NCBI RefSeq assembly: GCF_009936035.1
Contig: NZ_QWEO01000003.1
Span: forward strand, 62,001-126,000
From: Neglectibacter sp. X58
GTDB lineage: Bacteria > Bacillota > Clostridia > Oscillospirales > Acutalibacteraceae
DNA length: 64,000 nucleotides
Reading direction: 5' to 3'
This document shows, in pieces, positions 54,308 to 62,730 of the stretch. A program made the position numbers and the translations under genes. Each line of letters starts with the position of its first letter. Position 1 is the stretch's first letter. The notes beneath the pieces were generated by a model that was not told the origin of the DNA, did no database searches, and worked only from the letters and a program-made list of their open reading frames with translations.

Positions 54308-54728
54308 ATTGCCCACCTCCGAACCGATGGCTGATGTAGCACTCATGGGAACAGTATTTTCGATGAGAGTTTCCATAGACTTCAAACTCCCGGCCACAAC
54401 CGGGGCACTTGTATTTGTACACAGCTTTCCGTTTTACGAGGCCGAGGTGTGAATTCCACCACTTGTTCCGGCAGGCATCGGAGCAGAACCGCTTTTTCTT
54501 GTGTCCGAAAATCTGATGTATTTCCTTCCCACAGCATTCGCAGAAACTCGTGCCTGTTTCCAAAGGCTCATCCATTGCCACAGGGGACACGGAGTCAGCG
54601 CCAATGTTATTCCTGCGGCAGTAGGACTTGACCGTATTCGGGGAGATGCCCAGGGCAAGAGCGATTTTGCCGTAGCCATCACCACGACCGCGAAGCTTAA
54701 TGATCTCCTGTTTCTGACTAGCCGTCAT
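54294..54728 (-). CDS. HTH/zinc-finger protein of recombinase operon
   Basis: A 144-residue protein. The N-terminal helix-turn-helix (MTASQKQEIIKLRGRGDGYGKIALALGISPNTVKSYCRRN) is sigma-4-like. Two zinc-finger-like units follow (CECCGKEIHQ...FCSDACRNKWW; CPGCGREFEVYGNSHRKYCSHECY). Genes of this type precede serine recombinases in many Clostridia elements and probably regulate them. The start follows CACGGAGGCG. Confidence 0.8.
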   Translation of the reverse strand: MTASQKQEIIKLRGRGDGYGKIALALGISPNTVKSYCRRNNIGADSVSPVAMDEPLETGTSFCECCGKEIHQIFGHKKKRFCSDACRNKWWNSHLGLVKRKAVYKYKCPGCGREFEVYGNSHRKYCSHECYISHRFGGGQCEQK

Positions 54729-54807
54729 AGAGCATCGCCTCCGTGCAGTACCATTTTACCCTTCAACTTCCTATGGACACTTTTTTGGGGGTTGGACGGA
54801 TTTTTTG

Positions 54808-54844
54808 TAAAAAAATATCCGCCCAGGATCACTCCCGGGCGGAT
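54808..54844 (-). terminator. Minus-strand terminator before recombinase operon
   Basis: ATCCGCCC and GGGCGGAT form an 8-bp stem with a 12-base loop, followed on the minus strand by ATTTTTTT. It separates the lysis genes from the recombinase operon. Confidence 0.8.
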
Positions 54845-54878
54845 CAGCAAGTCAAATATTCGGTCTATCCATAGCCGC

Positions 54879-55163
54879 TGTGACAGTTCCCTCTTGTCAC
54901 TCCATGCTGTTTGTCACGCTGCTTGTCGCAGGAGAAAATCCAGTAATCATGCGGCTTTCCGCGGTTTGTTGTGACAATGTAACATAAAAATCCTTTACGC
55001 GCGAATACGCGTGTGCGCCTTATATGCGCATATATGCTATACTATTATATTTTTATTATATATATAAATCTTGTCACAGTTATCACAGGATGGCCACAAA
55101 CCTAGCAGTATCAAGGCTTCTGGGCGTGTGACAACTCCAGTGACAGCACTGTGACATGACAAG
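54879..55163. other. TGTGACA repeat array around an AT-rich tract
   Basis: TGTGACA or its complement (T)TGTCAC(A), allowing single changes, occurs about ten times: near 54879, 54894, 54911, 54923, 54969, 55071, 55127, 55139, 55150 and 55157. Between 55030 and 55070 lies a nearly pure AT tract. This layout fits an iteron-type origin or a multi-site operator. No gene is supportable in 54845-55222. Confidence 0.55.
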
Positions 55164-55222
55164 CTCCGCTTGGCCTCGCAAGACGAAGCACGGGGTGTAG
55201 CTGCACCACCGCGGCTTGGAGC

Positions 55223-56089
55223 TCAATTTTTATTCCTTTCAATGAACTGCTCGGCCAGCCTCAAAGCCACGACAGCAGACTTAGCCTCGCTCCTGGTAAG
55301 CCCCAGCCTGCCATTTCCAGTGCCCTTTATGGCACTAATGTCCATCAGCTTCTCAATGTCCGTGCGCCAATAGCTGGGCACATCAGCCAAGGTGTTGTAG
55401 GTCGGATTTAGCCTGCTGCACTCGTCTTGGACCAGCTTCTTCACCTGTGCTTCTGTCAATTCAGATTCCTCCTTCTTCGTCCCAGTTATGGCCGGATAAT
55501 CCTTATAAGCCCAATTAGCATCAAAGGGATAACCTCCCACCATGAGCTTATCCGTGAACTGCCAGATGCCGTAGGGCTTCTTGTAGTCACAGGTGGAATT
55601 CCACTGAGCCACCCACCTGTCGTATTTGTCCAAGCGGCTGTCGCTCAACTGGTTGTTGAACCAGCTGAGTGAAGCGTAAATGCCCACATAGTACCCAGCG
55701 CTTTGCAGCTCCCGACAGAAGGTGTCGCAGATATCCACCAGCGTGTTGTTGCTGGGCATCCCTCGCCGAGCCTTGTAATCGTCCGCATCCTCCATATCGA
55801 ACCATACGCCGTATGCAGGGTGGTCTATCTGCCCAAGTAGCCGGAGCGTGTGTGCTGCTTCACTCCTGGCATCGGCCACAGTCAGCGCGTAGGAGTAAAG
55901 GTACACGCCATAGGGAATGCCAGCCGCCTTGGCCTTGCGGACATTTTCAAGGAAGCGGCTGTCATCCTGGCTCACAATGTCGCTGCCATAGCCGCAGCGG
56001 ATCAAAGCAAACTGCACCCCCATAGCCTTCAGCTTCTCAAAATCCACCACGGGATTGTTCTCGCTGATATCCACACCTTTAATCGCCAT
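55223..56089 (-). CDS. GH25 lysozyme (phage endolysin)
   Basis: A 288-residue muramidase that cuts peptidoglycan. The GH25 fold starts KGVDISENNPVVDFEKLKAMGVQFALIRCGYG. The catalytic Asp/Glu pair is in YGVWFDMEDAD, and WVAQWNS with GIWQFTDK closes the domain near 200. A C-terminal region (NTLADVPSYWRTDIEKLMDISAIKGTGNGRLGLTRSEA) is a wall-binding-like repeat domain. There is no signal peptide, so export relies on the holin. The start lies after GGAAGGAG and overlaps the holin stop by 11 bp. Confidence 0.93.
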   Translation of the reverse strand: MAIKGVDISENNPVVDFEKLKAMGVQFALIRCGYGSDIVSQDDSRFLENVRKAKAAGIPYGVYLYSYALTVADARSEAAHTLRLLGQIDHPAYGVWFDMEDADDYKARRGMPSNNTLVDICDTFCRELQSAGYYVGIYASLSWFNNQLSDSRLDKYDRWVAQWNSTCDYKKPYGIWQFTDKLMVGGYPFDANWAYKDYPAITGTKKEESELTEAQVKKLVQDECSRLNPTYNTLADVPSYWRTDIEKLMDISAIKGTGNGRLGLTRSEAKSAVVALRLAEQFIERNKN

Positions 56090-56513
56090 TTTCGTCATTC
56101 TCCTTCCCATCAGATTCACTCCGGTCATGGAGCTGCGCCAGAATGTCTTTCATTTTCTTGGGTATAGGAAGTCCCAGATGCCCTGCATTCTCCAAAAGGC
56201 TCACACCTTCATTGGAAAGGTAAAAGAAAATTACCGCTGTACGCAAGACGCAGCCCGCGCCTATGATATTTGCGTCCAGGATGTTGGCTACCCCCACCAG
56301 CAGGAAAATCAACACCTTCCGGCAGATGCCCCTAAAACCCACCTCGCTGGACAATTGATGGTCAGCTCCCGCGCACATGACGCCGGTTATGTAGTCGATG
56401 ACCACAAATGCAATCAGCGCGTAGAGCAAGCCGTCACAGCCACCCAGAAAGTATCCCAGCCAGCCGCCAATGGCAATAAAAATGAGTTGTGCAGTGTTCC
56501 ATAATTCTTTCAT
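56079..56513 (-). CDS. Phage holin (TcdE/Cph1 type)
   Basis: A 144-residue membrane protein with about three membrane segments (LIFIAIGGWLGYFLGG; LIAFVVIDYITGVM; VLIFLLVGVANILD) and a charged, hydrophilic end. YITGVM and the FRGICRKV segment are typical of the TcdE/phage lysis holin family. It makes holes that let the endolysin reach the wall. It lies directly before the endolysin gene, and both follow the truncated tail-like gene. Confidence 0.92.
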   Translation of the reverse strand: MKELWNTAQLIFIAIGGWLGYFLGGCDGLLYALIAFVVIDYITGVMCAGADHQLSSEVGFRGICRKVLIFLLVGVANILDANIIGAGCVLRTAVIFFYLSNEGVSLLENAGHLGLPIPKKMKDILAQLHDRSESDGKENDENGD

Positions 56514-56516
56514 GAA

Positions 56517-57929
56517 CTATCCCTCCATATAGATTTCAAAATTACCAGAAATGGAAGATACCCAGCAGGCATCCCCATCTTCCGCCCTTCCAACTGTGAC
56601 CCTGACATCCAGGCCGTGCTTTCCAGAAAGGTCAAGGTCATTCACAAAAACATAGACGTTGCCCTGCTCTACTGCATCGGTGCAGTCCTCCCAGACCGGC
56701 TCCGGAGCATATGGATTGTTACAAACCTCCACCTTAAAAGTGCTGCCATCGCTTATATTTCTCTCCACCTCCAGGCGGGCTCTCCGAGGCATCTTTTCCG
56801 CTGGAAATGGCCGGACAGGGGAGACCACAAAGTAATCCGTCTCCTTTTTGAAGCGCAGCATTTTACTCGTACTAGCGCCGTATTTGTCCGTGGCAGTAAT
56901 ATAAGGGGAATAGGTACGTCCATTCCCCGTCAGCACAGCAAACCGCTCCCCGCTCATGTCCAGTTCATACTCCACGCCTGGCTTGGCGGGAAATTCGCGG
57001 ACGGCTGTATACTTGAAAGCAGATGAACTTATCGGTACAGGAATTCTCTCCGTTACTGTCACCGCGTCGCCATCCGGATCTTCTACTATATAGCGGTACA
57101 CAAAGCCCTCGCTCATCGTACCGAAGTCCTCGCTTGTGGCGGTATCCCCATTGATCACTGGCTTGTTGTTCTGTACCACGGTAACTGAGGGTGAAACTGT
57201 ATACCCACTCTCGCTGCCATTGCTGTCTTTAGCCTTGACCCGGTACTGCGCCTTCCCGGCCGTGTGGGAGCTTATGCTGTACTCTGTCTTAGTGCTGCCG
57301 CCTATCAGCAGGCTGAATTTACCTCCGTTCACGGAGCGCTCCAAGGTGTAGGAAACCTTATCGCCATCCGGGTCCTCCACAGCATCCCAGCTCAAAGTGA
57401 GCTTCTCAGTGCTGCGAATGCGCTTGCTGGAGACGGCCAGCTTGGCGGGAGCAGGCGGAGGGCGGTTGTCCAGAAGGTTCCCGTCGTCGTCCAGCCAAAG
57501 GCCGCTGCCGTCCAGAATAAGCATGGGCCGGATGCCTCGAGTGACAATGACTTTCGCCGAATCCCAGCTGCCGCTCTCGTCTGTGTAATTGACCCAATCG
57601 CGAGGAGCAGCTATGCTGTGTATTTGGGTGCGCTGCCAGAACGCGACGGGCATACCGTCCAGCGTGGCCTTGCGCAAGGCCGCAGCCTCATCGCTGTCGC
57701 CCTGCAGGAAGTAGGCCAAGCAGGCACCGTCTACAGGCATCTTCCCGGCATAATAATCATGGGTGTGGCCCAGTTCGTGCATAGAGGGGATAAAAACCTT
57801 GGTCGTTAAGCCGTTGGCCTTGGTCTGGTCAGAACCGTCCGCACCACCTTTGCGGTATGGGATTTTTACGTTCTTTATATGGGACTGCACCTTGGGATCT
57901 ATCCCTAAGAAGAACTCACCGTTCCTCGA
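56517..57929 (-). pseudogene. Phage tail/adsorption-like protein, 5' truncated
   Basis: The remaining 457-plus residues start within a DUF6273-like part (HIKNVKIPYRKGG; WVNYTDESGSWDSAKVIVTRGIRPMLIL) and contain a fibronectin type III unit (PAKLAVSSKRIRSTEKLTLSWDAVEDPDGDKVSYTLERSVNGG), followed by two further beta-rich units. The frame is open for 13 codons beyond the GTG at 57890, up to an in-frame stop, and reads as coding (NGEFFLGIDPK), so the start is missing. It is the upstream member of a lysis cassette; the rest of the phage structural genes are absent. Confidence 0.75.
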
Positions 57930-57947
57930 CTAATACACACCAGCTTC

Positions 57948-57975
57948 GAGCGGGTGGCTTGAACGCCACCCGCTC
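57948..57975. repeat. Perfect 11-bp inverted repeat
   Basis: GAGCGGGTGGC, TTGAAC, GCCACCCGCTC. No T-run follows. It lies between the truncated tail gene and the mini-gene, at the junction of oppositely oriented phage blocks. Confidence 0.7.
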
Positions 57976-57999
57976 CATTCATGAAGGAGATAAATTATC

Positions 58000-58080
58000 A
58001 TGGAAAACTACACCTTTATGATCCAGCCAACCTGCGTCATCAGGGGCAATCGGCTCAAATTCGAGCCGATTGCCTTGTGA
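58000..58080 (+). CDS. 26-residue leader-type peptide before the phage polymerase
   Basis: A short gene after GAAGGAGATAAATT, starting MENYTFMIQPTCVIRG and ending KFEPIAL. Its 3' half is a perfect 12-bp inverted repeat, GGCAATCGGCTC, six bases, GAGCCGATTGCC (58045-58074), directly before the GGAGG of the polymerase gene. Translation of the peptide would open or close this hairpin, so it could act as a translational leader. This is inference from layout. Confidence 0.5.
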   Translation: MENYTFMIQPTCVIRGNRLKFEPIAL

Positions 58081-58094
58081 GGAGGTGCTGAAAA

Positions 58095-59340
58095 TTGACT
58101 GCAATAAAAATCCTGGCTCTTGACTTGGAAACCTTTTCAGATGTGGACTTGAAAAAATCCGGCGTGTACCCCTATGCAGAATCGCCTAGCTTTGAAATCC
58201 TGCTCCTGGGTTACAGCGTGAACGACGGCAAAATCCAAGTGGTCGATATCGCCCGCGGCGAGACTGTCCCGGACGAGGTGCTGGCAGCTTTGGCGGATAG
58301 CTCTGTGGAGAAATGGGCGTATAACGCACAGTTCGAGCGTGTCTGCTTGTCCGTCTGGCTCCGGCGAAACCATCCGCAGTACTTTCAGAGCTACAGCAGT
58401 CCAGAGGATACCGTTGGAAACTACCTGGACCCCTCATCCTGGAAATGCTCCCGCATTTGGGGCGCATATATGGGACTTCCCCTCTCTTTGAAAGGCATCG
58501 GTGCCGTGCTGAAACTGGATGAGCAGAAAATGGAGGAAGGCGCTGACCTTATCAAGTATTGTTGCTGATTTCTCTGCTATCGAAGCCAGGGTACTCAGCT
58601 TCCTTGCTGGGGAGCAATGGCGCATTGATGTGTTCAAGGATGGGAAAGACATTTACTGCGAAAGCGCAAGCAAAATGTTCCATATTCCTGTGGTCAAGAA
58701 TGGTATCAACGGCCACCTCCGGCAAAAGGGTAAAATTGCGGAACTGGCCCTCGGCTACGGCGGTTCAGTTGGCGCTTTGAAAGCGATGGGTGCGTTGGAA
58801 ATGGGGCTGGCAGAGGAGGAGCTTCAGCCGCTGGTGGATGCGTGGCGGCAGTCCAACCCGAACATCACTCGTTTCTGGTGGGATATCGATGCCGCTGTCA
58901 AAAAGGCGGTTTTATACAAGACCGCCACAGAAACCCACAGCTTTCGGATTTACTATAAGAGCGGAATGCTGTTTATCAATTTGCTCTCTGGTAGACGGCT
59001 GTGCTATGTCAAGCCCCGTATGGGTATCAACCAGTTTGGCAGCGACTCCGTGACCTACGAGGGTACAACTACGGGCAAGTGGGGGCGGATTGAAAGTTAT
59101 GGCCCAAAATTCGTAGAAAATATTGTCCAGGCGGTCAGCAGGGACATTCTCGCCTATGCTATGAAAACGCTCCGCCACTGTTTCATAGTCGGCCATGTCC
59201 ATGATGAGCTTATCATCGAGTGTAGCCCAGCCGTTTCCTTGGACGCTGTTTGTGAGCAGATGGGTAGAACGCCGCCTTGGATTAAAGGGCTGTTGCTTCG
59301 GGCGGATGGGTACGAGTGTGAATTTTATCAAAAACAATAA
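58095..59340 (+). pseudogene. Phage family-A DNA polymerase with internal deletion
   Basis: The first part (from TTG) encodes the 3'-5' exonuclease start (ILALDLETFSDVDL; WAYNAQFERVCL) up to LIKY. At about 58556 it jumps, with a frame change, to polymerase motif A (VADFSAIEARVLSFLAGE), then motif B (KIAELALGYGGSVGALKAMG) and motif C (VGHVHDELIIE). About 230 residues between exonuclease and palm are missing. The product cannot be a normal polymerase. A terminator follows. Confidence 0.88.
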
Positions 59341-59341
59341 A

Positions 59342-59380
59342 AATACCCCAGAGTGTGCAATTGTGCTCTCTGGGGTATCG
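59342..59380 (+). terminator. Terminator after polymerase remnant
   Basis: ATACCCCAGAG and CTCTGGGGTAT form a perfect 11-bp stem with a loop of about 14 bases. Confidence 0.8.
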
Positions 59381-59440
59381 TTATTGTTGTGTGTATTGAT
59401 TAGAAATGACAAGAAACAGCAGCAAATCGCAGCAAACCCA

Positions 59441-59469
59441 TTGCAAATTGCGCCGACATATGATATAAT
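59441..59469 (+). promoter_or_regulatory. Promoter of the restriction-modification operon
   Basis: TTGCAA, 17 bp, TATAAT, about 40 bp before the HTH gene. Confidence 0.85.
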
Positions 59470-59477
59470 ATAGAATG

Positions 59478-59493
59478 GTTTATTATAATAAAC
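59478..59493 (+). promoter_or_regulatory. 16-bp palindromic operator
   Basis: GTTTATTATAATAAAC is perfectly symmetric and lies at the expected transcription start, 8 bp after the -10 box. It probably binds a dimeric repressor; the adjacent small HTH protein is a candidate. Confidence 0.6.
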
Positions 59494-59509
59494 ACTCGGA
59501 GGTGCAGAG

Positions 59510-59704
59510 ATGGCAGATGTCACTAACGATAAATGGATAAACATTGATGAAGCTGCAAAATATCTGGGGGTCAAGCCTGGGACTATTCGTGATTGGATTA
59601 GAAAGGACAAAGGTATTCCAGCCCACAAGATAGGAAAACAGTGGAAATTCAAATGCTCCGAATTAGACGATTGGGTTGCAAGCGGAAAAAGCGCAATGGA
59701 ATGA
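59510..59704 (+). CDS. Excisionase-like HTH protein
   Basis: A 64-residue DNA-binding protein of the MerR/excisionase fold. WINIDEAAKYLGVKPGTIRDWIRKDKGIPAHKIGKQWKFKCSELDDWVASG is the whole helix-turn-helix plus wing. It is first in the operon with two methyltransferases, so a controller role (like C proteins) is likelier than excision. It differs from classical C proteins, which are XRE-like. The start follows CGGAGGTGC. Confidence 0.85.
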   Translation: MADVTNDKWINIDEAAKYLGVKPGTIRDWIRKDKGIPAHKIGKQWKFKCSELDDWVASGKSAME

Positions 59705-59743
59705 ATGGCGTTGTATCTAACTCGAGAAGGAATGGTATGTAGC

Positions 59744-60760
59744 ATGATTCGATACGCGGAGTTTTGTACAGGAGTTGGCGGTTTCCGACTTGGGATAGAG
59801 GCATCCGGGTTAAGGGCTGCATCCGTCTATACAAACGAAATTGACAACAATTGTGAAAAGACTTATAAGAAGAACTTCGGGCTTGGCTTTGACTCCAAGG
59901 ATATTTTTGAGGTTGATCCATCTGCTTTGCCTGATTTTGATATGCTGTGCGCAGGCTTTCCATGCCAGCCATTCTCAGTTGCGGGAAAAGAACTCGGATT
60001 CAGGGATTCACGAGGAACAATCTTTTTTAAGCTGCTATCCGTGATTGAAACGAAAAAGCCGCAAATAGTTTTTTTAGAGAATGTTCCAAACTTGGTGAGA
60101 CATGACAAAGGTAGAACATTTCGAGTCATAACTGAAAAGCTGACGGATGCGGGATATAGCATATCTTCTGCCATATTGGATAGTGCATACTTTGGAATTC
60201 CTCAAAGTCGCTCCCGTATCTATATCGTGGGATTGCGTAAGGATATCTACGGGGAATGTTTAGTTGCGTTCACGGAGAAACGAACAGAAAAAACATCGTT
60301 TCGATCTTTTATTATTCATGGTGATCGTTCTATTCCTGTCACGAAGAGATGGGATGAGTATATTGACTACTATTTGGGAATCAAGACCATAGAGGAGATG
60401 TCGTTTGAGGTTCCGCGAACAAGGAAGGCATTGGAGCGTATCGCAACTAATTGTGACCTTAACGATTGCGTTTTTCAGGTGAGGTCAAGTGGCGTAAGAG
60501 CATTATCTATTGACAGTCCTCTGCCTACTCTTACAGTCTTGAACTCAGGTGGAGGTGCGCATATTCCGATTCTTTCAAAAGAACGTCGGCACTTGAGCGT
60601 TAACGAAATGAAAAGAGTGATGGGATTCCCTGACGATTATGATTTTAGTGCGGTTTCTCGAACGGATGCCGCTAAACAATTAGCCAACGCTGTTTGCCCA
60701 CCTGTAATTGCGTCCGTGTTCAGGGACATTATAGCAGCAATTGGTTACTGGGAGGAGTAA
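59744..60760 (+). CDS. C5-cytosine DNA methyltransferase 1
   Basis: A 338-residue enzyme that methylates cytosine at carbon 5 in a specific DNA site. Motif I is FCTGVGGFRLGIE, the catalytic motif IV GFPCQPFS, motif VI FLENVP, motif VIII QSRSRIYIVG and motif X QLANAVCPPV. The target-recognition part lies at about 190-270. The ATG chosen begins MIRYAEF as in relatives; earlier in-frame ATGs at 59705 and 59732 are possible. Codons are AT-rich compared with core genes. Confidence 0.92.
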   Translation: MIRYAEFCTGVGGFRLGIEASGLRAASVYTNEIDNNCEKTYKKNFGLGFDSKDIFEVDPSALPDFDMLCAGFPCQPFSVAGKELGFRDSRGTIFFKLLSVIETKKPQIVFLENVPNLVRHDKGRTFRVITEKLTDAGYSISSAILDSAYFGIPQSRSRIYIVGLRKDIYGECLVAFTEKRTEKTSFRSFIIHGDRSIPVTKRWDEYIDYYLGIKTIEEMSFEVPRTRKALERIATNCDLNDCVFQVRSSGVRALSIDSPLPTLTVLNSGGGAHIPILSKERRHLSVNEMKRVMGFPDDYDFSAVSRTDAAKQLANAVCPPVIASVFRDIIAAIGYWEE

Positions 60761-60765
60761 CTGGT

Positions 60766-61815
60766 TTGAGCAAAAAGAACACGAATATTTATCTTCAGAG
60801 ACTGAATTCATTCAGCAAAAAAGTTGAGTATAAATATAACTGCATCAGTCTGTTCAGTGGTGGCGGTGGTCTTGATCTCGGCGCTCATTTTGCTGGGTTT
60901 AAGACGCTCTTAGTGAGCGACATTATTCCATCCTATACGGAAACAATAAAAACAAATCTGCCTCATGTTTCTGTATATAACGATGATGCAATGGATTTGA
61001 CTGCTGAAAAAATCAGAGGCCTGGCTAAAATTAATGGTGATGTAGACCTGATTATTGCCGGGCCACCCTGCCAAGCTTTTAGCATTATGGGAAAAAGGCA
61101 ATCCCTGGATGATCCAAGAGGTAGATTGACAATAAAGTATTTTGAACTTGTTTCCGGCTTAAAACCGAAGGTGTTTCTGTTTGAAAATGTTCCTGGTCTG
61201 ATGACTGTAAACCACGGAGAGGATTTTAATAATCTTTTGGAGTTTATCGAAAACGAAACAAACTATCAACTGTATAGAACCAAGTTAAATGCATCCGACT
61301 TTGGTATTCCGCAAGAAAGGGAGCGGATTTTTATTGTTGGCTTTAGACCTGACATATCATGTGAATCATTTTCTTTTCCAACAAACGCAACCGGATCTTT
61401 ACATGAGCAACTTCCTGATAAAATGCCAAGTAAATTTGCATTGGAAAGTGTAGAGGGCTTACCCAATCAAGTCATAAGAGTTCATACAGAGGCTGTAAGA
61501 AAGCGTTTTGAGGCAGTCCCTCAAGGGGGCAGGGATCGGGGTTCCTACTCAGACAGACTTAGACCGGATATGCCATCGGGTACGGTAATGATTGGTTCCT
61601 CCGCAGGAGGAGCAAGACCGTTTATTCATCCATATGAGCCAAGGGCGCTGACCGTAAGAGAAACTGCGCGCCTGCAGAGCTTTCCTGATTGGTATGAGTT
61701 TTCTGGCTCAAGGACTGAGCAGTATAGACAGGTAGGAAATGCTGTGCCGCCTTTATTAGCGTATGAAATACTATCGGCGATAAAAAAAGTGTTGGAGGGG
61801 AAAAATGTATCCTAA
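60766..61815 (+). CDS. C5-cytosine DNA methyltransferase 2
   Basis: A 349-residue enzyme. Motif I is LFSGGGGLDLGAHFAG, IV AGPPCQAFS, VI FENVPG, VIII QERERIFIVG, X YRQVGNAVPPLLA. It differs clearly from methyltransferase 1, so the two probably methylate different strands of an asymmetric site, as in systems with two C5 enzymes. The start is TTG after GGGAGGAG, 5 bp beyond the stop of the first gene. Its end overlaps the next gene by 11 bp. Confidence 0.92.
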   Translation: MSKKNTNIYLQRLNSFSKKVEYKYNCISLFSGGGGLDLGAHFAGFKTLLVSDIIPSYTETIKTNLPHVSVYNDDAMDLTAEKIRGLAKINGDVDLIIAGPPCQAFSIMGKRQSLDDPRGRLTIKYFELVSGLKPKVFLFENVPGLMTVNHGEDFNNLLEFIENETNYQLYRTKLNASDFGIPQERERIFIVGFRPDISCESFSFPTNATGSLHEQLPDKMPSKFALESVEGLPNQVIRVHTEAVRKRFEAVPQGGRDRGSYSDRLRPDMPSGTVMIGSSAGGARPFIHPYEPRALTVRETARLQSFPDWYEFSGSRTEQYRQVGNAVPPLLAYEILSAIKKVLEGKNVS

Positions 61816-62716
61816 TATTCCATATGAAGGTTTATCGTGGCCAATTACTCAACACGCCGGTGTCCTTAAAGTCGAGGTATTTGACGGCTTACTGAATGCT
61901 TGTCTCCTATGCAAAGGAGATACTGTAGATGCGGAGAAAATAAATGGATACCTCGTTAATAACGGAATCCTTACAGCCAATGTTCGGGCGGATAGCAATC
62001 AAGTCGATGCTTGGAGAGACTATCAGCAGATTTTGAGTGAGTTTGGTCTCATATACTCTACCAGGCTAAGTAAGGTGCTTACACTTACGCCCATAGCAAT
62101 GGCCTATTTGAACCACAGCCTTTCTTACTCCGAATTGATTACATTACAATTGTTAAGATATCAGTACCCGAATGGGCATAAGTCCCAACTAAGCCCATCC
62201 TTGATGCAAAGTTATGGTAAAAACTTTAACTATGAATCTTTCACGGAGTTGCAGGCACATTACAACATACAAGTAAGACCAGCAGTACTGATATGGAAAA
62301 TTCTATATAAACTGTGGGAGAGTGGCGAACAGCCAATATTGTCATTGAATGAAATGCAGGGCTATGCAGTACGGTGTACGGCCATGTCAGACTATTTTTC
62401 TTGCGCTGAAAGCATCATAGAATCTCGGCATGATGGTCAACAGCTTCAGCCATTAACAAGAGCCAGAAGAAATATGGCTGATTGGATGAAATTGCTTTCA
62501 CAAACACTGCTTTTTAATGTCAGCGGGGATGGAAATACCATAGCATTATCCCCATATTCGATAAAGGAAAGAAAAGCTGTAGATTATGTTTGTAGCCGTC
62601 TTTCCGATCCGTTTTCTTTTTGGGAGTACAAGGAAGATAACTACAAACAGGATTGGTTCGATTTTTATGGGGACTACGATAATAGCATCGAATACATCCT
62701 TAAGGAAAGTCAATAA
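61805..62716 (+). CDS. Unknown protein of the restriction-modification operon
   Basis: A 303-residue protein starting 11 bp inside the methyltransferase gene. I do not recognise a domain. It opens YPNIPYEGLSWPITQHAGVL and includes an apparent winged-helix-like part (INGYLVNNGILTANVRADSNQVDAW). Its length and place between two C5 methyltransferases and a large partner recall YdiR of BsuMI (from memory, not tested). It may be a restriction subunit or a specificity factor. The ribosome binding site is GGAGGGG within the previous gene. Confidence 0.75.
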   Translation: MYPNIPYEGLSWPITQHAGVLKVEVFDGLLNACLLCKGDTVDAEKINGYLVNNGILTANVRADSNQVDAWRDYQQILSEFGLIYSTRLSKVLTLTPIAMAYLNHSLSYSELITLQLLRYQYPNGHKSQLSPSLMQSYGKNFNYESFTELQAHYNIQVRPAVLIWKILYKLWESGEQPILSLNEMQGYAVRCTAMSDYFSCAESIIESRHDGQQLQPLTRARRNMADWMKLLSQTLLFNVSGDGNTIALSPYSIKERKAVDYVCSRLSDPFSFWEYKEDNYKQDWFDFYGDYDNSIEYILKESQ

Positions 62717-62730
62717 AGGGGGATTGAATT

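Noticed and set aside
55223-59340. A complete prophage
   Set aside because: Only a lysis cassette, a truncated tail-like gene and a deleted polymerase are present. Capsid, terminase and tail genes are missing, and the blocks face in opposite directions.
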